14,289 nucleotides of DNA, taken from an uncultured Clostridia bacterium. GTDB lineage: Bacteria; Bacillota_A; Clostridia; Oscillospirales; Acutalibacteraceae. Shown piece after piece: positions 5,847 to 13,724 of the stretch. Below the pieces are notes generated by a model. The model did not search any database and was not told the DNA's origin. It saw only the letters and a list, made by a program, of their open reading frames with translations. Numbering within the stretch: the stretch's first letter is position 1; each line of letters starts with the position of its first letter. Both the position numbers and the translations under genes were made by a program. The stretch is from contig CALAEU010000317.1 in the NCBI GenBank assembly GCA_937891215.1, forward strand, positions 1-14,289, read 5' to 3'.

Positions 5847-8249
5847 TTATTTGTTGTGAGTTTCTTTATAAACTTTATTGAGTACTTCAATAAGAATATC
5901 AACATCAAGTGGCTTTGCAATATGCTCATTCATACCAGCATCAAACGCATTTTTCTTGTCTTCGCTGAAAGCATTTGCAGTCATAGCAATAATAGGAATA
6001 TCTGCGATATCTGTGTTGTCAGAACCACGGATTTTTCTTGTTGCAGTGTAACCATTCATAATAGGCATCTGAATATCCATAAGAACAAATTCATAATAAC
6101 CTTTTTCTTTTGATTCAAGCATTGAAACCGCAACAGTACCATCTTCCGCTTCCTCAATTATAAAACCCTCGTCTTCAAGAAGCTCACGGGCAATTTCACG
6201 GTTAATTACATTATCTTCAACCACAAGAATTCGTTTTCCTTTAAGTTCTGGTAATAATGATATTTCTTCTTTTGATTTAATTTCTTTAACATCGGCTTTT
6301 TCTGCCTTAAATGTGAAAGTGAATTCTGTACCGACACCTACCATACTGTTATATGTAAGTGAACCACCTAAAAGGTTTACAAGGTTTCTTGTAATAGCAA
6401 GACCTAAACCGGTACCTTGCACACCACTCTGAGTAGCAGTTTGTTCGCGTTCAAAAGCGTTGAACAGGTGTTTTTGGAACTCTTCACTCATACCAACACC
6501 AGTATCTTCAATTCTTACTTGGTAATAAGCCCTTTCGTCAGAAGATTTCATTTCAGAAACCTGAAAAGTAATAGAACCGCCACTATGGGTGAATTTTAAA
6601 GCATTGCTTAAAAGGTTAATGATTATTTGTGAAATTCTTAATGAATCACTATAAATCATTTCTGTATTAATACTGAACTGTGTATTGAAAACAATATCCT
6701 TCTGCGCCATATCGTGAACGAACATTTCTTTGAGTTTACTTACTAGTTCAGGGAAATTTACAACTTCGCGATTAAGTTCAAGTTTACCGCTTCCAATTCT
6801 CGCCATATCAAGCACATTGTTTATAATACTCAACATATGTTCACCAGAGTGCTTTGCTTTTTTGAGTGCATCAAGGGCAACTTCTTTATTATCAATATTC
6901 TTTTCTGCAATAGTGTTGAAACCTAAAATTGCATTCATAGGCGTACGGATATCGTGCGACATATTAAAAAGGAAATTTGATTTTGCAGTTTCTGCTTTTT
7001 TTGCCTGATTGAGAGCATCAAGAAGAATTCTGTGTTGCTTTAATTGTTCTTCAACAGTTTCTTCAATACTCTTGAAAGCCCACACTTGTTCGTGTGGTTC
7101 ACCAATTCGTGCAATATAAATCTGGTAATGAAGAATTTTACCTTCGAAAGGTACTTCGTAATTTATTCTGAAACAAGGTGTTTCTTTAAGTTTTTCAGTA
7201 ACAAGATGCAACTCAGTCTGTGCTTTTAAGTATTCTTTCTGAGCTGGGGCAACACAAAAGTCAAGATAAGCGTGAAAGCCAGCAGTATAGGGAATTTCTT
7301 TAAAAAGATTCATCTTGAATTCATCGGGGAATTTATCAGATAATATATATGGAATACCAACATCTCGTTTTGCGTCAACATAATAAAGTGACTCATATTC
7401 AGTACAGAGTCCAGCAATAACTCTTAATCGTTGGTTTGAATTGTTTAATAATTCTTCTGTTTCTTTGCGTTGTTCTAATTCTTGTTCAACAATATTATCA
7501 ATACAACGGAATGCAACAATCAATTTAGGGGAATCTTTATCTACAAAAATTGGGATAAATCTTATTTGCATATATCGTTGCTTGTTATCATATAATTCGC
7601 GATAATTAAGTTCAAAAGGTTTGTGTTCTCTGAAAATGCAGGTGCGGACATTTTCGAGTTTTGTCTCCTCCATAAACATTTTCTGGTCATCTTTATGAAC
7701 ATGGGTTTTAGCGTAGTTTGAGAATATAGAATCATAACTTGTAAGAGCAATATCAGCGGTTGAAAAGGTACTTGTAGAATTTTTATCATAATTCTTTGTA
7801 CATTTAAAAGTTCCGTTTTCTTCTGATATAAAATAGATTGAGGTATATTCTTCTGCAAGAGTTTCAATAATAAAATTCCTGTTTTGAAGTTCTTTTTGTT
7901 GTTCGATAATTGCATCTAATTCATTTTTTTCATATTTTGCTAATAATTCGGGACTTGCTATTTGTTGGATAACAACAGAAAAACAATCTTTGAATTCAGG
8001 TGTATCAATATTTGTGAAACCTGCAGCATATCGATTGAAGTCAGGTGAATTAAATAACAGACGTCCTTTTTCAAATTTATTGGCAATAGGACAAAATGTA
8101 CAAGGTTCGTTTTTGTTGGCTATAGTGTTATAACAAAGCGAACCTTCTACTACTTTAGGGAAAAAATCTTTCAATGTATCATTAGCATAACGGATACGGA
8201 AATCTGTACCGACAATGTACATTCCACATTCAAAATTCAAATTATCCAT
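5847..8249 (-). CDS. Cytoplasmic PAS-containing hybrid sensor histidine kinase
   Basis: Hybrid kinase that autophosphorylates a histidine and passes the phosphate to its own receiver domain, probably for onward transfer to an Hpt protein not seen here. Order in the 800-residue form: N-terminal PAS-like domain with a Cys cluster (C39, C50, C53); two further PAS-like regions (about 125-255 and 275-405); HisKA with SHDIRTP and phospho-acceptor H432; HATPase with N549, DTGVG (D582) and GTGLGL (from 612); receiver with acidic VVEDN, phospho-acceptor D725, T757 and K779. No membrane segment or signal peptide is visible, so it should sense a cytosolic cue. A longer frame from ATG8300 overlaps ppa by 44 bases. 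ATG8249, 7 bases after the ppa stop, fits coupled translation better, although its ribosome site is weak. Last gene of the cyclase-ppa-kinase operon. Confidence 0.9.
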   Translation of the reverse strand: MDNLNFECGMYIVGTDFRIRYANDTLKDFFPKVVEGSLCYNTIANKNEPCTFCPIANKFEKGRLLFNSPDFNRYAAGFTNIDTPEFKDCFSVVIQQIASPELLAKYEKNELDAIIEQQKELQNRNFIIETLAEEYTSIYFISEENGTFKCTKNYDKNSTSTFSTADIALTSYDSIFSNYAKTHVHKDDQKMFMEETKLENVRTCIFREHKPFELNYRELYDNKQRYMQIRFIPIFVDKDSPKLIVAFRCIDNIVEQELEQRKETEELLNNSNQRLRVIAGLCTEYESLYYVDAKRDVGIPYILSDKFPDEFKMNLFKEIPYTAGFHAYLDFCVAPAQKEYLKAQTELHLVTEKLKETPCFRINYEVPFEGKILHYQIYIARIGEPHEQVWAFKSIEETVEEQLKQHRILLDALNQAKKAETAKSNFLFNMSHDIRTPMNAILGFNTIAEKNIDNKEVALDALKKAKHSGEHMLSIINNVLDMARIGSGKLELNREVVNFPELVSKLKEMFVHDMAQKDIVFNTQFSINTEMIYSDSLRISQIIINLLSNALKFTHSGGSITFQVSEMKSSDERAYYQVRIEDTGVGMSEEFQKHLFNAFEREQTATQSGVQGTGLGLAITRNLVNLLGGSLTYNSMVGVGTEFTFTFKAEKADVKEIKSKEEISLLPELKGKRILVVEDNVINREIARELLEDEGFIIEEAEDGTVAVSMLESKEKGYYEFVLMDIQMPIMNGYTATRKIRGSDNTDIADIPIIAMTANAFSEDKKNAFDAGMNEHIAKPLDVDILIEVLNKVYKETHNK

Positions 8250-8256
8250 TTTCAAA

Positions 8257-8793
8257 CTACTTTCTGTCAGGGAATTTTTCGTTATATGCAATAATTGCAT
8301 CTTCTATAATAGAAACTGCCTCTAAAACACCACGAACTTCGTCAATTGCAGTTTCTTTTTCTTCGAGTGTTTTATAAACTGAAAAGAAGTGTTTCATTTC
8401 ATCGAAAACATGATTTGGTAACTGACTTATATCTTTATAAGTGTTATATGTCGGGTCATTAAAAGGTATAGAAATAATTTTATCGTCAGGGGCACCGTTA
8501 TCAAGCATTGTAATAACACCTATAGGATAACACTCAACTATTGACATTGGTTGAATTTGTTCTGAACAAAGAACAAGAACATCTAAAGGGTCATTGTCTT
8601 TTGCAAAAGTGCGTGGGATAAAACCATAGTTCGCAGGGTAGTGAGTAGAGGTGTAAAGAACCCTGTCAAGTCTTAAAAGACCTGTTTCTTTGTCGAGTTC
8701 ATATTTCATTTTACTGCCTTTGCTTATTTCTATAACTGCTGCATAAGATGAACGTGAAATACGCTCTGGGTTTATATCGTGCCAGATATTCAA
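8257..8793 (-). CDS. ppa: Inorganic pyrophosphatase, family I
   Basis: Soluble Mg2+-dependent enzyme hydrolysing pyrophosphate to two phosphates. The 178 residues match family I in length and pattern: KYELDKETG (30-38), LDRVLYTSTHYPANYGFIP (42-60), the signature DNDPLD (D66, D68, D71), and D98/D103 plus K105 in the region that supplies the remaining metal and substrate ligands. The start is TTG at 8791-8793, preceded by an AAGAGG-like site about 8 bases upstream. The N-terminus MNIWHDINPERI is the one expected for clostridial homologues, so TTG seems genuine. It lies 41 bases after the diguanylate cyclase gene with no convincing terminator between, and 7 bases before the kinase start. Beyond housekeeping, its position could serve to remove the pyrophosphate made by the cyclase. 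Confidence 0.95.
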   Translation of the reverse strand: MNIWHDINPERISRSSYAAVIEISKGSKMKYELDKETGLLRLDRVLYTSTHYPANYGFIPRTFAKDNDPLDVLVLCSEQIQPMSIVECYPIGVITMLDNGAPDDKIISIPFNDPTYNTYKDISQLPNHVFDEMKHFFSVYKTLEEKETAIDEVRGVLEAVSIIEDAIIAYNEKFPDRK

Positions 8794-8834
8794 AAAAATC
8801 GCCTCTTATATTTTTGTTTTTAAATACAAAATTA

Positions 8835-9977
8835 TTATTTACTCTCTTGTTCCTCCAAAGAATTCAAATAATCTTCAGGAAGACTGTCATAATACATAAA
8901 CATATTTTTACCATTTTTCTTTGAATAATAAAGAGCTTGGTCAGCTTTTGCCATAACATCTTCATAGGTTGTGCCATTTTCAGGGCATTTAGCAATACCT
9001 ATACTTGCGTGGAAATCAATTGTATCATCATCAATTTTTATTGTTTCATTCATAAGGTCAAGAAGGTCTTGTGCACGGGTTGAAACAATATCATCGTCAA
9101 TAGGATGTGGAAGGAAGATAATGAATTCGTCACCGCCGAAACGACCTAAAATATCGGTATGACGGAAAATACGACGGATACAATCACCAAACTCGTGAAG
9201 AACATCGTCACCCATTGCGTGACCATAAGTGTCGTTGATTTTCTTGAAGTTATCAAGGTCAACAAACATAAATACGCCTGTGCCACCCTCGTTTATATGT
9301 TTTGAAATTTCTCTGCCGACTGCAGCCTTATTATAAAGAAGTGTGAGAGGGTCCGTATCCCTGTCGTGTTCAATATATCTTCTTAAAGTGAGTTCTTTAG
9401 CTTTTGTTTTAATCATATATGTATTAAGCACTGCACCAAGGAAATAGAAACTTACAGCGTTTAAAATATCAACAGAAGCCACTTCCCATTCTTTGACATA
9501 ATTACTGCATAGGCAGAAGATTACAACTTGTGCTGCGTTGAATGTAATAAGTCTCCATGGTCTGTCAATTATTATCATAGGAATAGCAATTAAGAATACG
9601 CAGAATGTTGTACTTGTAATTGTAGGACTGTTAAATGTACCTAAAATAATTGCGTAAGCAAAAATTGCGAATATTGATATATAAGTTATAGTTGTAGTGT
9701 AGTCTGGCTTTTTAGGAAGAAACTTCCATGCAAAGAGTAACACTAATGCTTCACATACAAAAAGTGCACCATATAAGAACATGTTATGACTATATGATTT
9801 TTCTAATAATGAGATTACTAGAAGGCCCAAAAATACAACTGTTCCGAGACCTGAAGTAACAAAAAGAATACCTCTGTTTTTTTCTTCTCTTGCAGGTCTT
9901 ATAGAATCATATTCTTCAGGTGTAATACCCGCGTAAAAAAATGTAGAAATAAGATATTCCTTGAATTTGCTTAACAT
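8835..9977 (-). CDS. Membrane-bound diguanylate cyclase (GGDEF)
   Basis: Predicted to condense two GTP into cyclic di-GMP with release of two pyrophosphates. In the 380-residue form the N-terminal half holds about six hydrophobic segments (about 37-57, 65-86, 96-114, 122-138, 145-161, 171-187), followed by a short linker and a GGDEF domain. The GGDEF signature is intact at 281-285; RHTD at 272-275 is five residues before it and forms the inhibitory I-site; FVDLDNFKKINDTYGH supplies the metal-binding aspartate D240. Catalytic activity with product feedback is therefore expected. The longest frame starts at a TTG (9989) that sits inside the ribosome binding site itself (GGAGG at 9983-9987), so ATG9977 is the start. 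No EAL or HD-GYP domain is present. First gene of an operon with ppa and a hybrid kinase; the membrane domain is not one I can name. Confidence 0.93.
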   Translation of the reverse strand: MLSKFKEYLISTFFYAGITPEEYDSIRPAREEKNRGILFVTSGLGTVVFLGLLVISLLEKSYSHNMFLYGALFVCEALVLLFAWKFLPKKPDYTTTITYISIFAIFAYAIILGTFNSPTITSTTFCVFLIAIPMIIIDRPWRLITFNAAQVVIFCLCSNYVKEWEVASVDILNAVSFYFLGAVLNTYMIKTKAKELTLRRYIEHDRDTDPLTLLYNKAAVGREISKHINEGGTGVFMFVDLDNFKKINDTYGHAMGDDVLHEFGDCIRRIFRHTDILGRFGGDEFIIFLPHPIDDDIVSTRAQDLLDLMNETIKIDDDTIDFHASIGIAKCPENGTTYEDVMAKADQALYYSKKNGKNMFMYYDSLPEDYLNSLEEQESK

Positions 9978-10025
9978 AATTTCCTCCAACCCAGTTCCAG
10001 AAAGAGTAGAACTGACCTATTTTTA

Positions 10026-10062
10026 TTTATATATAGTATTGTACTATAAAACTATATATAAA
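10026..10062. repeat. Nested inverted repeats over the cyclase promoter
   Basis: Perfect 12-base arms TTTATATATAGT (10026-10037) and ACTATATATAAA (10051-10062) enclose 13 bases. A second dyad, TATAGTA-TTG-TACTATA (10032-10048), lies inside them. Together they cover the -10 and spacer of the cyclase promoter, so this may be an operator. It could also be partly a chance result of AT-rich sequence. Confidence 0.55.
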
Positions 10063-10067
10063 ATCAA
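10038..10067 (-). promoter_or_regulatory. Promoter of the cyclase-ppa-kinase operon
   Basis: On the minus strand, TTGATT (10062-10067), an 18-base spacer and TACAAT (10038-10043) resemble a sigma-A promoter. Transcription would start near 10031, about 54 bases before the cyclase ATG. A small 6-bp hairpin (CAGTTC/GAACTG) lies in the leader. It does not match a c-di-GMP riboswitch as far as I can tell. Confidence 0.6.
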
Positions 10068-10115
10068 CAGTTTTTAGTGAAAAAATTCAAAATAATTTAA
10101 CAATTTAAACTAAAA

Positions 10116-10144
10116 TTGACGAAAAAACAGATTTGTGATAGCAT
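10116..10144 (+). promoter_or_regulatory. Promoter of trmO-fliB
   Basis: -35 TTGACG (10116-10121), a 17-base spacer and -10 TAGCAT (10139-10144) preceded by TGA, giving an extended -10. The start point would be near 10151, about 26 bases before the chosen trmO ATG. Confidence 0.6.
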
Positions 10145-10176
10145 AGAAATATATTTTGATTATGAGAAGTGAAAAA

Positions 10177-10851
10177 ATGAAAGAGTTTTCTATAAAACCT
10201 GTTGCAGAAATAAAAAATGGATATAATGAGAAATTCGGTGTACCAAGACAAAGCGGTCTTGCTCCCCAGATAAAGTCTGAAATTGTATTCAAGAGAGAAT
10301 TCAGAGATGAAAATTTAATAAGAGATATTGAGCAGTATTCTCATTTGTGGTTAATATGGGGATTTACAGAAAATAATGGGGAGTGGTCGCCAACAGTAAG
10401 ACCACCGAAATTAGGTGGCAATAAGCGAGTTGGTGTATTTGCAACCAGAGCACCATATAGACCTAATTCATTGGGACTTTCGGTTGTAAAACTTGAAGAA
10501 ATAAAAAGAACAAAAGACGGTAAAGTTCTTGTTGTTAGTGGTGCTGATTTAGTTAATAATACAGTAATTTTTGATATAAAACCTTATTTGCCTTATGTCG
10601 ATTCTATCCCAGAAGCAAATGGTGGTTTTTCTGAGGAATTTAAATATGATGTTTTAAAAGTCAATATACCTGAAGTAATAAAAAATAAATTGAATAGTGA
10701 AGATATTAATGAAATTACATCCATTCTGGAACTTAACCCGAAACCACAGTATCAGAGTGACGAAGAAAGAATTTACGGACTTTCTTATAAGAATTTCGAA
10801 ATTAAGTTTAAGTGTAGCAAAAAAGAAATTACAGTAATAGAAATAGAGTGA
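10177..10851 (+). CDS. trmO: tRNA (adenine(37)-N6)-methyltransferase TrmO (TsaA)
   Basis: SAM-dependent methyltransferase that N6-methylates t6A at position 37 of certain tRNAs (m6t6A), tuning decoding. The chosen 224-residue form begins at ATG10177 with an AGAAG site 7 bases upstream. The longer frame from TTG10156 has no family support. Family blocks: GVPRQSGL (21-28), YSHLWLIWGF, ATRAPYRPNSLGLS (89-102, cofactor-binding region) and DIKPYLPYVDS (133-143). The C-terminal domain ends with the typical YQSDEERIYGLSYKNFEIKF pattern. It reads straight into the next gene, overlapping its possible GTG start by four bases or separated from its ATG by five, so the two are cotranscribed. Confidence 0.93.
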   Translation: MKEFSIKPVAEIKNGYNEKFGVPRQSGLAPQIKSEIVFKREFRDENLIRDIEQYSHLWLIWGFTENNGEWSPTVRPPKLGGNKRVGVFATRAPYRPNSLGLSVVKLEEIKRTKDGKVLVVSGADLVNNTVIFDIKPYLPYVDSIPEANGGFSEEFKYDVLKVNIPEVIKNKLNSEDINEITSILELNPKPQYQSDEERIYGLSYKNFEIKFKCSKKEITVIEIE

Positions 10852-10856
10852 GTAAA

Positions 10857-11852
10857 ATGGTAGTAACAAGACCTGATTTTTATAAAAAATTTAAATGTGT
10901 TGCAGACAAATGCACTGATTCTTGTTGTATAGGTTGGGAAATTATCGTTGATAGTGAAACGACAGAAAAATACAAAAATATAAAAGGTGATTTCGGTGAA
11001 AAGATAAGAAGTAATTTAAAAAAAGACGAAGACGATGAAATATGTTTTAAGTTAGATGAAAATGAGCGTTGTCCGTTTTTAAACAAAAACAATCTTTGCG
11101 ATATTATTATAAATTGTGGTGAGGATCTACTTTGTGGAATCTGTACTGAACATCCGCGTTTTTACAATGAGTTTTCCGAATCAATAGAATGTGGGCTGGG
11201 ACTTTGTTGTGAAGAAGTCTGTAGGTTACTTTTAGAATCAGATAAGCCGTTGGAATATATAACAGAGATTATATCCGAAGACGAATTTTCGATGGATTTT
11301 TATCTGGATGAAAATGTACACGAGGACTATATCGTAATTTATAATCTAAGAGCAAAAATGTTTGAAGTTCTTAATAGTAATATGGTTTTTGATGATAAAA
11401 TTAATGCTCTAAAAAAAATAGTAGAAGAAACAATAAATGAAAAAATTGTAGTTGATAGCGATGGTACAATTTTAGCAAGATATGAAGAAACTGAACCGAT
11501 AAACAATGAGTGGACTGAATATTTTAATTCTTTGAAGGATAATATATGTGATTATTTAGAAAAAGAAAAGCCGTTTGACGAAACGACAAACGGCAATAAA
11601 ATTTATCCAAAAATTCTTTCTTACATAATTTTCAGGCATTTAAGCAATTCTGTTTATGGCAATAATGCAGGTCTCAAAGAGTATTTTAATTTCTGTGTTT
11701 CGGCGGTAAGATTTATAAAACTTTGTGATATAAAAACTTACTGTGAAAAGAACCAGCTTACATTAAAAGACAGAATTGAAAATGTCAAAAGATGGTCAAA
11801 GCAAATCGAGTACAGTGATTTGAATGTTGATTTGTTGACATTTAAAAAATAA
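10857..11852 (+). CDS. FliB-family (flagellin lysine-N-methylase-like) cysteine-rich protein
   Basis: Related to FliB, the enzyme that methylates lysines of flagellin in Salmonella and is reported to depend on a 4Fe-4S cluster. From ATG10857 the protein has 331 residues. Thirteen cysteines lie in the N-terminal 125: C14, C19, C23, C24 (CVADKCTDSCCIGWEI), C72, C81, C87, C93, C96 (CPFLNKNNLC to CGICTEHPR) and C112, C117, C118, C122. The order matches the family. The C-terminal 200 residues are helical and poorly conserved. GTG10848 would add three residues and overlap the trmO stop as GTGA; ATG10857 is preferred because family members begin just before the RPDFY-like block. No flagellar genes occur in the window, so the substrate may be another surface protein. 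Cotranscribed with trmO. Confidence 0.8.
   Translation: MVVTRPDFYKKFKCVADKCTDSCCIGWEIIVDSETTEKYKNIKGDFGEKIRSNLKKDEDDEICFKLDENERCPFLNKNNLCDIIINCGEDLLCGICTEHPRFYNEFSESIECGLGLCCEEVCRLLLESDKPLEYITEIISEDEFSMDFYLDENVHEDYIVIYNLRAKMFEVLNSNMVFDDKINALKKIVEETINEKIVVDSDGTILARYEETEPINNEWTEYFNSLKDNICDYLEKEKPFDETTNGNKIYPKILSYIIFRHLSNSVYGNNAGLKEYFNFCVSAVRFIKLCDIKTYCEKNQLTLKDRIENVKRWSKQIEYSDLNVDLLTFKK
11570..11594 (-). terminator. Probable terminator of the transglutaminase transcript, inside fliB
   Basis: Perfect 8-bp GC-rich arms GCCGTTTG (11570-11577) and CAAACGGC (11587-11594) with a 9-base loop. Read on the minus strand the hairpin is followed by TTTTCTTTTTC, an intrinsic-terminator tail; on the plus strand there is no T-run. 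It lies 260 bases downstream of the minus-strand gene that ends at 11855. Confidence 0.65.
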
Positions 11853-11854
11853 TT

Positions 11855-13702
11855 TTATTTTGACAAAGCAGTATTAACTACAAATTGATAAGATAAATCA
11901 TCAATAGTGTCTTTTTTAGTTCCGTTAGCAGCGTAACATTCGTCTGCTGACGGGATTTTATTATTTGTAGAACACAATTCGGTAATCATAACATCTAAAA
12001 CATCACAGATACTGTCACCATTTAAATCACCAGCGACAATAACTTTGTATTCACAGACTTTTTCATCGTTTTTAAAAACTGAAATAATACTGCCTGTACC
12101 CAAAAGTTCAGTTGAAGAAGTTTTGTGACTTGCAGAGATTTCATAAGTAACGCTGTCAGAAAAATTCAAGATTGTTTTAATGTCCTTACACAAATCTGAA
12201 CTTGTGAAAACAATGTCGTCTTCAATAATTGTGTCTGTATTTTCTGCTGCACAAATAAGTGCTTTCGGTATAGTTTCTGTGTTTAACATACACGAACAGT
12301 TAAGACACTTTTGTTGTTTTTCACCATCTTCTTCTAAAGTAGGTTCTTTTACAGTTATCCAGTCAGATGGTGTGTGAACATCAGTTGCAACAACATAGGA
12401 TTTTTTGACATCTACTGTATAATTCGGGGTGTTGTAAATTTCACAGAAAATTTTACAGTCGGAATAATTCATTCCGTAAATCCAATGGTAATCACCAAAA
12501 CTTTTGACATCAGGTGAAAATGCAATTTCTTCAACATCCGTTTCTGGGTTGTATCTGTAAACAGTGTCTTTAGTGTTATAATAAAGGTAATGATTATCAC
12601 TTAAAAGCTTTGTGAAACTTTCACTATAGAAGCCACCAGAAGTAGTCCAACGGTCATTGACTGTTTTTAGAACAGATGACTCGCCGGTGATTATGTCGTT
12701 TAGCTTGCATAACTCTTTTGAATTTGTGTTGAAATAATATATATCGTTATCTATAAGTTGAAAGGCAGTTTCACTGTTCTGCCAATAGTAGTTATCGTAA
12801 GTTGTGTCAGCAGGAAAACTGAAAAAGTCAGTTGCGGTGTGCTCAGTGGTCTTTATACCTTGTGTAGAACGGAGAAAATTTTTGTGAGAAACTCTACCGT
12901 ACATATCCCACGAAGGGTCGTCCCATGTGACATCAACATGGTAAGGTGTGTTATCAATGTAAACTATATTCCATGCGTGGTTAAGGGTATTTGAAGAACA
13001 GTACTGAGCTTCAATTCCGACCTGTTCTAACAAATAATCGTATGCGTAAGCGTAACCCTGACATACTGCTGTACCCAGGCAAAACACACCATAAATAGTG
13101 TGGGCTGATGGGGTGTCAGGATTTTCACTGTTGTAAACACAGTTTAAAGCAAGTCTGTCGTGCAATATAAGTGCTTTTTCAACATCATTTAATTCAGGAT
13201 TGTTTTTTACTCCTTCTAACATTTTTTCGGAAACATCAATAAACTTGTTGTAATGTTGTTTGAATTCATCGGAGGTAGAAAAGTGATAACTTGGTTTCAA
13301 TGCGACCATAGAACCAGATGTGTAGTAAGTTAAACTAAGTCCACTTATTCTGAAAAGTTCAGGACTTTCGTTATATATAAGGTTTGCGAGTTCCTGTAAG
13401 TTCGATTGAGAATATGGAATGTTGTAGTGACTAATATCAATAGAACCTCTACCATTACCAGATGTCAGATTGCTATCATCTGTTAAAAGACAATCTAAAA
13501 TGTATTGCTGAAAGTCATCGATATCACCAATATATTTTTCTATTGTATCAAAGCAACCATTCGAACTGGTATAATATAATTCCTGTTCTATTACATCTGT
13601 CTCAAGAATAATGTGATTTCCTGCAAATGTTATATATGAATTACTAAGAAATACAACTAATGATAATATAGTAGCAAATATTGTTTTTGTTATTTTTTTC
13701 AT
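11855..13702 (-). CDS. Secreted transglutaminase-like protein with dockerin-like C-terminus
   Basis: Exported 615-residue protein. Residues 1-28 form a signal peptide (KK, hydrophobic core, TFAG). A transglutaminase/protease-like core spans about 175-300, with candidate triad C214 (AVCQGYAYAY), H242 (NHAWNIVYI) and D257 (YHVDVTWDDP). Residues 305-440 contain repeated short Tyr/Asp-rich strands, resembling a beta-propeller of the DUF5050 sort. Residues 443-481 form an H-x6-W, EEDGE, CLNC, TIP module common in clostridial surface proteins. The C-terminus (556-615) looks like a type I dockerin: the first calcium loop DLNGDSICDVLD (559-570) is intact, the second (591-602) is degenerate. Start: ATG13702 with a GGTGGTGAT site and a near-consensus promoter. 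Triad and dockerin support cell-surface or scaffold-bound action on proteins; whether it cleaves or crosslinks cannot be told. Confidence 0.87.
   Translation of the reverse strand: MKKITKTIFATILSLVVFLSNSYITFAGNHIILETDVIEQELYYTSSNGCFDTIEKYIGDIDDFQQYILDCLLTDDSNLTSGNGRGSIDISHYNIPYSQSNLQELANLIYNESPELFRISGLSLTYYTSGSMVALKPSYHFSTSDEFKQHYNKFIDVSEKMLEGVKNNPELNDVEKALILHDRLALNCVYNSENPDTPSAHTIYGVFCLGTAVCQGYAYAYDYLLEQVGIEAQYCSSNTLNHAWNIVYIDNTPYHVDVTWDDPSWDMYGRVSHKNFLRSTQGIKTTEHTATDFFSFPADTTYDNYYWQNSETAFQLIDNDIYYFNTNSKELCKLNDIITGESSVLKTVNDRWTTSGGFYSESFTKLLSDNHYLYYNTKDTVYRYNPETDVEEIAFSPDVKSFGDYHWIYGMNYSDCKIFCEIYNTPNYTVDVKKSYVVATDVHTPSDWITVKEPTLEEDGEKQQKCLNCSCMLNTETIPKALICAAENTDTIIEDDIVFTSSDLCKDIKTILNFSDSVTYEISASHKTSSTELLGTGSIISVFKNDEKVCEYKVIVAGDLNGDSICDVLDVMITELCSTNNKIPSADECYAANGTKKDTIDDLSYQFVVNTALSK
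11920..11967 (+). terminator. Probable terminator of trmO-fliB, inside the convergent gene
   Basis: A 12-bp stem with two G-U pairs (arms 11920-11931 and 11944-11955) and a 12-base loop is followed by TTTTATTATTTG on the plus strand. It lies about 70 bases past the fliB stop, within the 3' coding end of the transglutaminase-like gene. No other plus-strand terminator is visible, as only two bases separate the two genes. Confidence 0.6.
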
Positions 13703-13724
13703 AGAATCACCACCACTATACAGT

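Noticed and set aside
8250..8300. Kinase start at ATG8300
   Set aside because: It would overlap ppa by 44 bases, has no better ribosome site, and adds residues with no PAS character; ATG8249 follows the ppa stop by 7 bases.
9978..9989. TTG start at 9989 for the diguanylate cyclase
   Set aside because: This TTG lies within the TTGGAGG ribosome binding site of the ATG at 9977, so it cannot sensibly be the initiator.
9990..10030. c-di-GMP riboswitch in the leader of the diguanylate cyclase gene
   Set aside because: The leader is only about 54 bases with a 6-bp hairpin and lacks the conserved GEMM core sequences.
10156..10176. TTG start at 10156 for trmO
   Set aside because: The added seven residues do not match the family, and the segment contains the ribosome binding site for ATG10177.
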